From: Icerya purchasi
Lineage: Eukaryota > Arthropoda > Insecta > Hemiptera > Monophlebidae
Direction: 5' to 3'
DNA length: 64,000 bases
Assembly: GCA_039619475.1 (NCBI GenBank)
Contig: CM077115.1
Location: 37,947,444-38,011,443, forward strand
Shown here: piece after piece, positions 22,814 through 33,899 of the stretch
Layout: each line of letters opens with the position of its first letter
Position numbering within the stretch: position 1 is the first letter of the stretch
Program-made: the position numbers and the translations under genes
Notes under the pieces: generated by a model
Told to the model about the DNA's origin: nothing
Seen by the model: only the letters and a program-made list of their open reading frames with translations
Database searches by the model: none

Positions 22814-23580
22814 GGCTTAGCTTTCGCCATTTAGCCAGTTTTTTCTTTTGCTTAGCCCTGTATAGGGTGTTTTATAGAACTCTTCCTTATTTATTATTTC
22901 TAAGTTTCTATGTTGCGATATTTTATAAATTTATATATTAATGCCGCTACCTTCGACAGTGGATCTGCAATTATCTGTGTCACTGAAATCGGGAAAGTAT
23001 GCAGTTCTGCTAAGATTTCTGCTCTAAGTTTGTCCTTACCCTGCTCGTAGACTTACATTGCCAGATAAAATGATCTATTGAACCCTTTGTTCTACAGCTA
23101 CTGCATGTACTATCAAGCCAAGGATTCCACCGCTTCATTGCCGATTTCATTTCCTCCAATCAGCTTTTCTCTAAATTCTTGATCATATCAAATTCCATGT
23201 CCGCCCTTCAATTCATTCTCCCGTACCTGATGATTCCTGCGATTTTATTATACGCTCACTTATCCACGTTCTTTCTTCCTTTCATTCCATTCAAATTAAT
23301 TTAGCCATTCGAGCATTTTCGGCAATGAAGCGGCCGACTCCTTGGGGCTCAGGTTGCTGCCCCTTCCCATTTTTTTTTTTAAAAAGTCCCGTGTGCTTTT
23401 CTAGTGTCCGTTTACTGGAACCTAGAGCGAGAGAGACGGTAAAAAGCAAAGGAAAAAATTAAATCGAATTTTTTTCACCAGCATAGGTAAAAAGAAATAT
23501 ATAATAATAGATAAGAAAATTTAAGTAAAACTACGGTGAATCTAGATAAAAACAACACGATTCGGAATTTGCTTGGATGC
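22541..23580. repeat. Long inverted repeat (244-bp arms) around a LINE 3' end
   Basis: Arm 22541-22784 is the reverse complement of 23337-23580 at roughly 85-90% by eye. Shared blocks include GCATCCRAGCAAATTCCGAA, AAATTTAAGTAAAACTACGG (complement) and AAGGCACACGGGACT-like segments. The 552-bp centre carries a minus-strand LINE ORF2 end. Confidence 0.85.
22785..23330 (-). pseudogene. 3' end of a LINE ORF2 with poly-A tail
   Basis: The minus strand reads EEMKSAMKRWNPWLDST and then CSSCRTKGSIDHFIWQC, a C-x2-C-x7-H-x4-C knuckle at 23055-23105. A block like LRAEILAELHTFPISVTQII continues at about 23030-22970. A 29-base T run (22785-22813) on the plus strand is the poly-A tail. Confidence 0.7.
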
Positions 23581-23860
23581 TGTTTTTTCAAGATTCTTAA
23601 AAATTCATTAACATCTGAAGTATTTTTATATCTTACTATAGTCACATCGTAAGAAGGCATTTCCATTTTCAAATAAAAGTTTCAGTGAAGATAAAGATGA
23701 TGAAATTTGTGCGGTATTTATTTTTTTAGTTATTTTCAACGAGCCCAGAAGAAAAACTGTGCGTCAATCGAAAACTTTACGGAATGCAATAAATTTTAAG
23801 CGAGGAAACAAAAAAAGAAAAATACAATGAAGTAAAAACTGTATAAGAAAAATGATTTGC

Positions 23861-24058
23861 AATATAAACAGCAATGTGCATATAATTTCGAATTAAACTT
23901 TATTGTTACATACATATATTGTTACATACATATATTGTTACATACATATATTGTTACATATATTGTTACATATATTGTTACGTATACGTAAATAATTAGT
24001 ACATGCAAGACTTCTGTAGCGTTTAATTCGAAATTATATGCACATTGTTATTTATATT
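23861..24058. repeat. Minisatellite bounded by 38-bp inverted repeats
   Basis: 23861-23898 and 24020-24058 are reverse complements with few mismatches (core GTGCATATAATTTCGAATTA). Between them lie repeats of TTGTTACATACATATA (16 bp) and a shorter TTGTTACATATA version, from about 23902 to 23982. Confidence 0.85.
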
Positions 24059-24059
24059 A

Positions 24060-27000
24060 CGAAACATTATTTTTATAGTTTTAATGGGGCGGTCCGGTTT
24101 TGCGAAACAACGATAATTTTTAACAACCGACGAAAGTTTTGCGAGACAACTAAAATGAAACGTTTCACACCGGTTGCAAGACGCGTTTTACGAATACAAC
24201 GATCGACATTTCGTTTCGGCAACGATTTTCACCGTTTTACAATTCGGTCTAATTTATAAAACATAAATATGTGCATATATGCCTTTTTTTTATCAGCTCT
24301 TACGTTACTGTTAATGTTTTAGGAGCATTTTCATTGCAACAGATTTTAGGACATAAATGTACTCATATAGGCAAGAATATTTTTCAGTCTCTCCGCCTTT
24401 TTCGAAAATGATTCTTAATTAAGGGTTGACAGATTTTAGTGAAATTTACGTAGATTATAAATTGCAGCCTGAAATGTGTGTCATATTTGAATTGTTTCAG
24501 TATCGCAAAAGGTTTTAACCGTGAAAATATGCAAGTGCTTTTTCAATAACATATAGCTCGTTTTACCGAGCAAAAAGACTGCCAAACTACGATATTCATG
24601 AGAAAAAAAAATCTGTTCCTCATATGTTTTTATTTATAATTATAATTAGCTTTATTAATTGATAACTCTGTTTTTTTATCGTTTGTAAAGAAACTTTAGT
24701 GCAATTTCTTACTGCTTCTTATTACCGACACTTCTTAAACACTTCCCGCTGATGCGTGTTTTGCGAACAATAGCAGGACAATTGCTATACTATATTCCGT
24801 GCTGCAGCATAAAATTTTGTATTTCAAAGGGTTAAATAATCTCAATTTGGAGTTGGATCTAAACGATAGATTTATTGAAATGCAAAATAGTTGAAACAAT
24901 AGCTCAACTGGAAGATTAACACATTTAGTTTCGTCCCCGAAGTTAAAACCAATCCAGTCAAAATTAATAATATTAATACGTATGTGAGGCAATTTCTTAG
25001 CGGACATGGTAGATTCTAAAGTTATCTGCACCGTTTCCATCTAGCAGATACCGAACTGTCACCCATAATATCGTTGATGAGTGCGCCAAATGGAAATTCT
25101 TGTTTAAAGACGTAAATTATTTTCCATTAAACAACGATAATTTATCAAAACTCCTGTACACGGCGAATTTTATCATGGCTTCCAAATATTCTAATGTTGA
25201 AGATTTTTCATTTAATGAGTAATTTTATTTTAATATGTACATATATTGGTTTATTTTTGTCTCTTTCAATTTCTTTTTTATTGTTTTCAATCCATGACAT
25301 TCAACTGAGATATTTATGTTATTATTCACTAAACATATAATAATAACTAAAAAAAAAAAACAAAGCCTAGATGTTCGCATTTGGTTACGTATATGCAAAC
25401 TGATTTTAATGATTCTTTGTTCATGCAAAAGTGTACCACCGGTAAAAAAATGGTACCGACCTCGAAGTTTGTTTAAAAAAAAGTTAAAAAAGAAAAATGC
25501 GCTAAAAGTAAAAAAAAAAAAAAAAGTAGATAAAAGATTAATACATATATTCGGAGTAATTACTTTCTTTACCCGCTCGTTTTGATTTAATCTTATGATT
25601 ACTCTTCTTCAACAACATGAAGCAACAAATCAGATTGAAGTAAATGTTCGTTACTCAGCTTACAGAAAATTAATGATTATACTATTATTATATGTATTCG
25701 TTAATAAATTTTTAATTATTGTTACTATTTGAATTCGATACTGACTGTAAAAAGTTAATGTTAAGCGCCTACTTCATTTGCGCATGCTTTTAATGGACAT
25801 TATTTGTGCCGCGAGCCGAACAAAATAATTAATAAAATACAACCAAAAAAAGTATTTCCGTACAGTAACACGAAAGTAACCCAGGAAAAGAGGACTGTTT
25901 CTAACGAAAAGTTCAATAGGTGACAGAAAAGAAACAGAAGGGAAATAATTAAAACGAGACTAAATAAAAAAAACATTATGTAATGGAAAAGAAATAATTA
26001 AAAAATGGAAATTAAACAATGAAACGAGAATAACGATGTACCATGCACTAATATAATAGTTATAAAATATTGGAAATAAAATAAAGAAGACGAAATAAAT
26101 TAAATGAATAACGAAAACAAAAAAAAAATTTTGGTTGCCTCTACATTTATTTTTCAAACTCTGAACAAAATCGCTCACAGTACACGCCCAATACTTAGCT
26201 GTTACGTTATTTCTATTATCGCGATTTTTTTTTTTTTTTTTCATTTCTAATTACTACGTACTAAATTTATACTCCTTCTACTGCTTAAAATGATATTTAA
26301 ATCCATTTAACGCAATTAATCTAATATAACAATAGCAATAAAATTAACAGCATACAAAAAGGCACAGTAAAGTTATAAATGCGTAAGTGCAACTGAATGG
26401 AATGAATATCTCTATTCATTTGGGTGATATCGTGAATTTTAAAAAATTATAATTTACGAAGCAGTATAATTGCTCCAACATACATAGTGTCGGGAAAGTG
26501 AATATGCCCGTATGTGATTATGTTTATGCGTGGTATGTGTGTTCAGCGAAACCGGGAACAACTGCTTTCGGTTTGCAATATGCGGAATAATCATTTCTTA
26601 AAATCGATCGCTAGTTATTTCATCTACAATTTTCGGTATAGCGATAAGGTGCGTTGTTGCCAGAGAAAAATTCCTTATTCGTAAATCGTCATTTAAAGTC
26701 ATCAATCATGTCAACATAAAGATAATTTGCCTGGCAAAACCGGTGGTACACCCATAAAACTTCACTTCGATGTATTTTCTTTTTTTTTTTTGTTTCTTCG
26801 TTTAAAATTTATTTGCATTCCGTAAAAAGTTTCACTTCTAACGCCGTTAGTTTTCGACTGACGCACAGTTTTTTTTTGTATTATTTTCAACCGGTACCCC
26901 GGATCTACTTATTTTCCTAGGAAGGAGATGAAGTTCTGCCGTTCCTAAGGAAAACATGACGATTCAAAACTATACACTTCATTAAATAAAAGTTTTTAAA

Positions 27001-27150
27001 ATAGAAATTCTTAAAATTGTTCGAATATAATTTCGTAACTCTATTTTACTGTAAATTAAATTGACTAAATAATTTCATTTCGTAAATTAACTTTTATCCA
27101 TAACTAAATATCGTTTAGTCTGTCGATCTTGCTATGGAAGAACTTGATCG
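24060..27150. other. AT-rich DNA, no gene recognised
   Basis: Contains frames of up to 101 codons (24735-25040 minus) with no family resemblance. A tracts occur at 25349-25361 and 25510-25525 and a T tract at 26224-26240. Confidence 0.5.
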
Positions 27151-27154
27151 TTAT

Positions 27155-28141
27155 TGTTCTTCCGAGATATCTTGATCTCTAATATTCGTCGTCTGCGCAA
27201 ACGTACAGCTGATAACCCTCTCATTCCCATCGAAGTTGTTGAATTCGAATTTATGAGCTTCGTTCTCCCATCTTCTACTTTCTTTTATGATTCCTACCGA
27301 GTTAAGATTGAACCAATGATTCGTAAACTAAAACTAATTGCCTCTGTTTTGCGTCATTTCAGTACCAAAAAAAGTACCTATCAGCCACTGTTCCGCAGAA
27401 TGTTCCATGGCTTAACAAAACAACTCCTCTTTATACCTTTTGCGCGTCCATTGCAGCGATAATCATTCGGCACTAGACCCTTCTTGCCCGACTTTTAAGA
27501 AGCGAGTTCAAATTCACAAAATATAATGAGTCTACCAAATGTCTCCCCTACTTCAAGGCTAGAAACATCAGCGAGAGCTCGATAGTTTTCCTTAACAACA
27601 CTTTTGCTGACGTTTCGCGGCTTTCACTAATTCTTCTTTCACTGCAAAGCGTAGACGTCAAAACTATTCTAGTAGTTCTTCTTTCTCTTATGTCAGGATT
27701 CCGTCTCTTGGAAACACTATTCTAACTCAAAATCTCCCAATTCGTATTGCTCCAATTTAAACGCTGCACTAAAAGGTTTCCATTATTCCTATTCACATTT
27801 CAAATTCTTTAATAGTCTCATCTTCCTCTAATGCCATGAATGCCGAGTCGGTTCCAATTATTAATAACATTTCTCCTAATAACTTTTCTTCCCTGTAAAG
27901 TCCTACTTTGTTATCCTCTATTAATAGATTTTCTGTTTTTACCTAATTTTGTTCCATTTCCGTAACACCAACGCCACCATTTGTTTCTTCAGTCCTTACT
28001 TCGGTATAATGTTACCGCTTTTACTGTTTTATAGGGTGTGTTCCTTCGGTGTTGCTTGCCTCCTTTAATTCGGTTGATTGATAACATACGCAGATGTAAT
28101 GATTATTTAGGACGATGTGAGTCACTTGTATGGAATATTTG

Positions 28142-28188
<47 letters not shown>

Positions 28189-29065
28189 TCTTTTTTCTAT
28201 TTTTTTTATCATTGCCGTATTTCCAGTTTCTGTTCTTTCCTTCTGAAAGCATGTCGGTGGTGTTGCTTTTCGCCTTTAACTAGGCTGGTTGATAGCATAG
28301 CACAATTATTTACGCAATGATTTATCTGAGCGTAGAGAACTAAATTCTTTTGCCATCCTGCAATGAAACTGCTTCAGCATTGAGACCAACCGAAAATTTC
28401 TTTAGAACGGCTGTTGGATAAATATGATATTAATATCGCGCTAATTTTTGAAACCTGGTTAAATCTAACATCAGTTTCAATGGGTTCTCTCTCGTCAGTT
28501 CCAACCGCAGCGATGGCTACGGTGGTTCAGCTATTTTCGTAAGTTTTTTTTAACCCTCACCGTTATTTTCTCCTAATCCTTATCTCAGCTTAGTTCACAT
28601 TTCCATTCTTAACTATTCTTCCAGGCCGCATCATTTCGATTATATCCCACCGAATTTTGATTTGCGTGATTTTCCTTTTCTTCACTTTCCTCTCCTTTCT
28701 TCATAAGCGGTGATTGGAACGCCCGCTTACCTTTTTGCGGTCGTACCCATCACAATTGCAATGACACAATCTTAGACAATTTTATCCTTCAGAATGCTTT
28801 ATTCCTCTTCAATGATGGTTCTGCTGCGTGCATCAGAATTCACTCCTCTCTCAGCTCTCTGTTGATCTATCTCTTACCTTTTCTAATCTTAGTCTCAGTT
28901 GTTTACAGTGTACTTTAGACGGCACCTTTTGAAGTGACTGCATTCCCTCTGTTATTCTTGTGAACAAAGTCCCATCTTTCACCACTGCTCCTAATTCTCC
29001 GAAATAGGTTCTTTGTAAAGTTAATCGACCTAAATTCCGTTGATTCGTCACTCTCTTCTATCAGT
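27155..29065 (+). pseudogene. I-clade LINE, ORF1 knuckle and endonuclease, left part
   Basis: Pyrimidine-rich plus-strand remnant. A 102-codon frame (27154-27462) carries an ORF1-like segment with SYRVKIEPMIRKLKL. In a shifted frame comes a knuckle end HSALDPSCPTFKKRVQIHKI at 27455-27520. The endonuclease starts at about 28390 (LRPKISLERLLDKYDIN, then ALIFETWL) and continues SDGYGGSAIF at 28515-28540. GDWNARLPFCGRTHHN follows at 28700-28750, then LFNDGSAACIRIHSSLSSVD at 28808-28865. This is the ordered signature of I/Loa-type endonucleases. The element is cut near 29065, where the Gypsy-like element begins; the RT appears to resume after 33.8 kb. Confidence 0.75.
28146..28188. repeat. (TA)n microsatellite
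   Basis: About 21 TA units. Confidence 0.95.
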
Positions 29066-29830
29066 TGTATTCCCGGACGGAATACAAGGTACCGATCGAT
29101 TATTTCACGGAAGTCGAAATAAACCCAGACAAAGCTAATGGTATTACGTTTATTTAATATAACAATGATACAGATCGTGGTTACGCGGAAACAAACCGAT
29201 AGAGCCTTCCGTAAGTCTGTAACGGCACGATTAGAGCAATGCAATGCTAAGGGCTAATCGGACGGACTGGCCTACCGAATCGGTTATTCCGGCTATCTCC
29301 GAGAATACTATTTCTTATCATTCAGCGAACGACAATACGACAAATGGATACGTCATTCGCAACGCAACTTGCGATAAACAAGTAGCGAATAGGCACCGTA
29401 AGCGAATAATCGGTTACTTTGGCCGCATAATAAGCCAGAATTCGGTATACTGCATTTATTAAAATACCGCGAACGACGATATGACAAAAAGTTGCATCAT
29501 TCGCGATGTAACTTGCAACAACAGAGAAGTAGTGGATTCGCAGCGTAAGCGAATAATCGATTAATTAGGCCGCGAATTCAGTTAAACGAAACAATGGATA
29601 ACGTTTGTTTAAGGAAAGATATGAAAGTTGGCATATAACACTCTCTTTCTGTTATATAGTATATATATAAAAAAAAAAAAAAACGAAACGGAAAAGAAAC
29701 GGAACAGAACGAAAGTTAGTAGTAAAAGTGAATGCATAACAATTGAAAATATTGGTACAGTACATAGAAAGTGAAAACGCGTTAATTCGCTGGCACGTGA
29801 TGTGAAATACGATTAATTACTGCTGATGGT
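29066..29830 (-). repeat. Tentative LTR with tandem U3-like repeats
   Basis: Noncoding and less AT-rich than the surroundings. It includes two copies of a ~103-bp unit. The limits are inferred from TGT...ACA-like ends; no partner LTR was found. Confidence 0.35.
29325..29573. repeat. Two tandem ~103-bp units, 145 bp apart
   Basis: 29325-29426 and 29469-29573 share GCGAACGACRATAYGACAAA, CATTCGCRAYGYAACTTGC and CGTAAGCGAATAATCG, then TTGGCCGC or TAGGCCGC. Confidence 0.85.
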
Positions 29831-30099
29831 TACACCTGTGCGATGATCTGAGAAGGTCGATCTACTCGTTGCCGTTGATTCGGTGGCGGGATCTGAAGAA
29901 TGTGCAGGCGGGTTCCTAGTTGACGGCAGACGGCATCTATTCCAGCAGGCATTCCACTTTAGGAACGACAGTATCACGATAAAAGAAAACGATGAGAGCT
30001 TGGTTGAAGTTGGTGGGGTTAGTTTGTGAGTCCTCCGAATCCTTTGTGGTCAGTGTGTGTGGAGAATTAAAGCAAACTTCGCGTCGACTGAATCTTAAT

Positions 30100-31482
30100 T
30101 GTCGAAGGTAGCTTCATTTGATCCGGTCAGATTGATTTTTCGTACAGTCTTGGCTTCCGGGTAGCATTGTTGAGATCTATCGCGGGGACAACGTGAATAA
30201 AGCTAGCGTTTACGCCGAAGCGTGCGTCCAAAGAAATCGATGGCTCGGAGGCGTGGCAGTCTCCTTTAGCGATATTATTCCGGTGCCTCTGAGACGAAAT
30301 TCCTGAAGGTCTGAGTTCGAATCACAATAAACGGTGAGTATGGTGCGATCACGAACGACGAATAGCCATCGGTTATCGAAAGGGGAATGGATGCAATAAC
30401 ACGGGTAGTTCGGGACAGGTGCAAGGCAGCTTCGCAAGGCAACGCCTTATTGACTTTTCAGATGGCCCGACTTTTGCACAGATGTATAGAGTATCCCCGT
30501 CTCCAAAGCTTACGGTGATGCAGTTGCTGAGGTCCTTATAAACGATGTACCCCGTAGACAAGCGATCGATGAATAGATATTTGTATTTCGGTCGTATGTA
30601 TATAATGAAACACGGAAGAAGAGATATTACTTAAAGAAACGTATGGAAAAGGAATAAATCTACGTTATTTACCAGGGGGGATTTCTATCGTATAAATTAT
30701 TAAATTGTTATGAAATACTGTATTGCTTATGCAAATTTCGTAATATCTAAATACGTGGCGTGGGTCGAGAGTAATAGGGAATCTTTTACCCTTTGGCAGG
30801 TTAGCTAAACGTAGCTCGGTTAGTAAATCTTTAGGATTATTTATTTCGGTTATTCCTACTAAATACGATCGAATTAACGATGGAGTCGTATTGAACGGGT
30901 AATTTATTCCCTAATTCTAGCATTAAATTAATATATTCGCTAACCGACTTAACGTATAGCGAGGATTCGACCTCGTCGCTAAGATTGTAAACAACTTTTA
31001 TTGAGCGTTTCTAAATTAGCGTTTATTACGTGCTCACGGAAAGCTAGGCTTGCGACTGATTCATTTGAAAATTTTAATGATTTTCTTTGTGACCTGAACT
31101 TGTTCCTTCATTAGTTCGTTTAATTTATTTTCGTCATTTGTTATCCTACGAATGGACTCTGAATAGACACCACGCTTGCGGATCACATGACCGCATAAAT
31201 GCTGAATCGTCTGCAGTTGATCTTTCAATTTAATTACCTTACCGTTACTTAATTTTAAAGTTTGATGGCGAAACTTAAAGAATGAAAATTATCTTTAATG
31301 TGATGACAATTTGCCTTAACAGTGAGATGGTCTAATGCCAGTAATTTTTGTTCGGAGAAGGAAATATTGATGGATGTAACTAGGGTCCGCGTGGTACTGG
31401 AAACCCCAGCAAAATGAAAAGAACCAGCGATTTCCATGGCGTTCTTAACGGGTTTAAAATTGGTTCTATTGATCTGATACAA
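30100..31482 (-). pseudogene. Envelope-like (Baculo_F/errantivirus Env) remnant
   Basis: Fragments in shifted minus-strand frames resemble the insect retrovirus/baculovirus F-type envelope family. The upstream block (31482-31255) carries KLLALDHLTVKANCHHI. It is followed in another frame by a block with a basic RKRG motif near 31165, the position of a precursor cleavage site in this family. A downstream block at 30437-30210 carries RWLFVVRDRTILTVYC and then LRGTGIISL, the conserved C-terminal ectodomain pattern. A final shifted block near 30195-30150 ends the similarity. At least three frameshifts or stops break it (near 31255, 31030 and 30210), and signal peptide and membrane anchor are not identifiable. 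This is an old, dead copy. Confidence 0.6.
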
Positions 31483-31603
31483 GTAACAATTTTATATGAA
31501 TTTACGAATATCGCTTTTCACGTTTTTTCAGTAATACTGATCGCGAATTTTGGCGTAAGTACGGAAGAATCCGGTGTTGAGCTATGGAGCCTCGTACAAA
31601 ACT

Positions 31604-31894
31604 TTACTTATTTCCTCCGGAGATTTTAGCTCCGTTGTTTAATTTCTTTACAATAACAATGTTTAAATCTTTAAAAATGTAATAGATAAGAGCTTTAAAT
31701 CTTTCATAATCGACGAGGGTGTGCGTATCCGGGATTTTATTAATGAAAACGTGTTTTTCGTTAAACTTCAGCGAAAGATTTGATGGTGTTCGTAATACGT
31801 TAAATAGCACACCATAGTCTACATTATTAAAAACTTTTACCTTGCAAAGAACAGAGGTAAATAATTTTATTGTTCCACTTAATGCGTTCGACAC
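31604..31894 (-). pseudogene. Possible Gypsy-like pol fragment
   Basis: A 96-codon open minus-strand stretch between the envelope-like remnant and the inserted LINE. It has the Lys/Ile-rich character of inter-domain pol sequence, but no catalytic motif is visible. Assigned mainly from its position. Confidence 0.3.
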
Positions 31895-32094
31895 AACCGA
31901 CCTACAATATTGTTTACCTTACTACGAATCCAACTTTCATTCATAAAATGATTGGAAATACAACGGTCGAGTTTTTATCAAGCAATCTACGGTTAATTTC
32001 TTCTATGTAAATCGGTTGACGCCGTTCTTTGAAAAAATTCAAAAATTTATTATAGATTATGTTACTTTCACTGTTACTTTGTCTATAATCAATT

Positions 32095-33177
32095 TTTAAT
32101 TGCACGTTTGAAAATTATCTCCAAAAAAGAGATACATAAAGGAGTAAGAAAAGCGAAACTAGAATATTACAATAAGTTATTAGACAATTGCAAACACGGT
32201 CAAAAAAACTACTGGGCTATTGTTAAAAAGACAACTGGTACCAGGCATCCTACCTTAAAACAAATTAAGATAGAAGGTAAAACAATAAACGTAGAGGGTA
32301 ATGAAAAATTTATATCGAACTGCTTTAACGATTTCTTTAGAGACAGTGTGTGTGTGATATTCTAAATAGTGCGGATAATTGGAACAATGGTGAGAAAGAA
32401 TCTTCTGAGAGCTGTTATTCCAGTAGTTCTTCTTTCGCTTTCCATAGTTTCACTAATGCGGAAGTGCAGTATGCTATACAATCTTTACCTAATAAAACTT
32501 CGTACTGATGGCATATCTATAGGACTTATTCGAGATAATTTAAACTTCTTTATACGTCCGCTGACTTATTTGTTCAATGAATCAGTCATAGTAGGTAAAT
32601 TTCCGGAAGTCTTGAAATTACGATTGATTACACCTGTATACAAAAATGCCGATAAAACTCTAACTGCAAACTACATACCTATTTGTATTCTATCATGTAT
32701 CAGCAAAATATTCGAAAAGTGTTTTAAAACTAAAATGTTGAGTTTTTTAAATAGCAAGCACTTTATTCTAAATCTTTATTATATAATTGTATTTTCTTGA
32801 TCCAAAACGGAAGTATCTGACTGATGGGTTGGTTTATAATTTTATAACACTGCAAATAATTTCGTGGTTCCTTGTCCGGTTTCTGTGGATAAATGGAGCA
32901 AACATTTAAACATTTCATAAAATTCTTATTTCATTTTTATTTCATTTGTATTTTTTTTTTTTTTAATTATGATATTCAGAGCTTTTTTTTTTACTGTTTT
33001 CTTATATATTACAATTACCTTGCAAATGTTAGGCGAAGTTAATAAGAAATTATATTTATACTGTTATTTTATAAAGGTTTGTGCTTTTGTTTGTAAATAG
33101 TTGTACACATGTTAATTTTCCGATATTAGAATAATATTCCATCACTCGCGCATTATTTGCGCATAGATTGTATTTAT

Positions 33178-33215
<38 letters not shown>

Positions 33216-33248
33216 GCTATTTTGATTTTGAAAAAAAAAAAAAAAAAA
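32095..33248 (+). mobile_element. CR1/L2-like LINE fragment inserted in the LTR element
   Basis: Plus-strand coding blocks: KKEIHKGVRKAKLEYYNKLL and KNYWAIVKKTTGT at 32125-32250, then FISNCFNDFF at 32310-32340. RPLTYLFNESVIVGKFPEVL, then PVYKNADKTLTANY with PICILSCISKIFEKC, lies at 32555-32725; this is the N-terminal RT pattern. The rest of RT is absent. From about 33060 follows a 3' UTR with ACTCGCGCATTATTTGCGCA, then (TAA)12 (33179-33214), GATTTTG and a poly-A of about 19. An internal deletion or truncation joins RT motif 2 to the 3' UTR. Confidence 0.75.
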
Positions 33249-33259
33249 GTTTTAACGTT

Positions 33260-33570
33260 ACGCTACGCATTACCAGAATGTGTACCTTGCCAGACGACTT
33301 ACCTATTATTCCCTCGCTATGCTGGTGTTCAAAACAGGCACCTCGATGACTTTCTCGGAACGAGGCGTCAATTTAATGATGTCGCAATTATTGTTAAAAG
33401 GCTTTGTTTTCTGAGTTAATGCGTATAACCCCGGTTATTTACTCGCATAACCGATTGAGAGAATTTAATCTGGGCGTCATAAGCTTTTAGGAATTCGATG
33501 CCCAACAACCCATCGTAAGGGATGTCCGTAGCGTCGTTTATTATATAAAATTACACGTTAGGAAGGATCT
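33260..33570 (-). pseudogene. Gypsy-like aspartic protease remnant
   Basis: The minus strand reads NDATDIPYDGLLGIEFLKAY, then DAQIKFSQ, at about 33545-33460, the C-terminal half of a retroviral-type protease (the GLLGxEFL flap-to-end pattern). It is followed after a stop and shift by KLTPRSEKVIEVPVLNTS near 33370-33310, like the protease-RT linker. The N-terminal catalytic D-T/S-G is not seen. Confidence 0.55.
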
Positions 33571-33709
33571 CATCAAGATCCAAGAATGTATAGCCAAAGG
33601 TTTCTATCGAGAAACGGGCACAAATTCCATTTCTCTTGCCTTAACTCGCTCTTCTGCTCTGTCCGTCATTCATCTCGCAGAGAAATCAAGATTGTAAGGC
33701 TGCTTTTGA

Positions 33710-33870
33710 TTTTTTTTTTTTTTTTTTTTTTTTTCTTTTTATAGAATAAGTTGTGGGTCTCACAGGGCAAATATGCCCGTTGTGTGAGTGCCCAACACTC
33801 TTATCAACGTTTATTATAATAAGTATATAGTACAATAAATTAAAACTAACTTAAATTATTTCGAAACTAA
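33710..33870 (-). mobile_element. Tail and hairpin of a minus-strand retroposon (tentative)
   Basis: A 25-base T run (33710-33734) looks like the poly-A tail of a minus-strand element. Next to it, 33752-33796 forms an imperfect hairpin around GGGCAAATATGCCC with flanking CTCACA/TGTGTGAG arms. Confidence 0.4.
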
Positions 33871-33899
33871 CAATAATAACAGACTCTTAGCATTATTTA

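Larger units (their letters stand above)
29066..33700 (-). mobile_element. Gypsy-like LTR retrotransposon (env-bearing type), minus strand, broken
   Basis: Order on the minus strand: protease-like remnant (33570-33260), pol-like fragment (about 31894-31604), envelope-like remnant (31482-30100) and an LTR-like region with tandem repeats (about 29830-29066). Most of reverse transcriptase and integrase is missing, and a plus-strand LINE sits in the gap. The left limit is inferred from the end of the I-clade endonuclease and a TGTATTCCCGG start at 29066. I did not find a matching second LTR. The ordering of pieces is that of insect errantivirus-type elements. Confidence 0.55.

Noticed and set aside
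23900..23985. CRISPR-like direct repeats
   Set aside because: The units are contiguous without spacers, in a eukaryotic context; it is a minisatellite.
24735..25040. 101-codon open frame, minus strand
   Set aside because: No domain, splice context or base composition shift; consistent with chance in AT-rich DNA.
31414..31629. Plus-strand 71-codon frame
   Set aside because: Opposite strand of the envelope-like and pol-like remnants.
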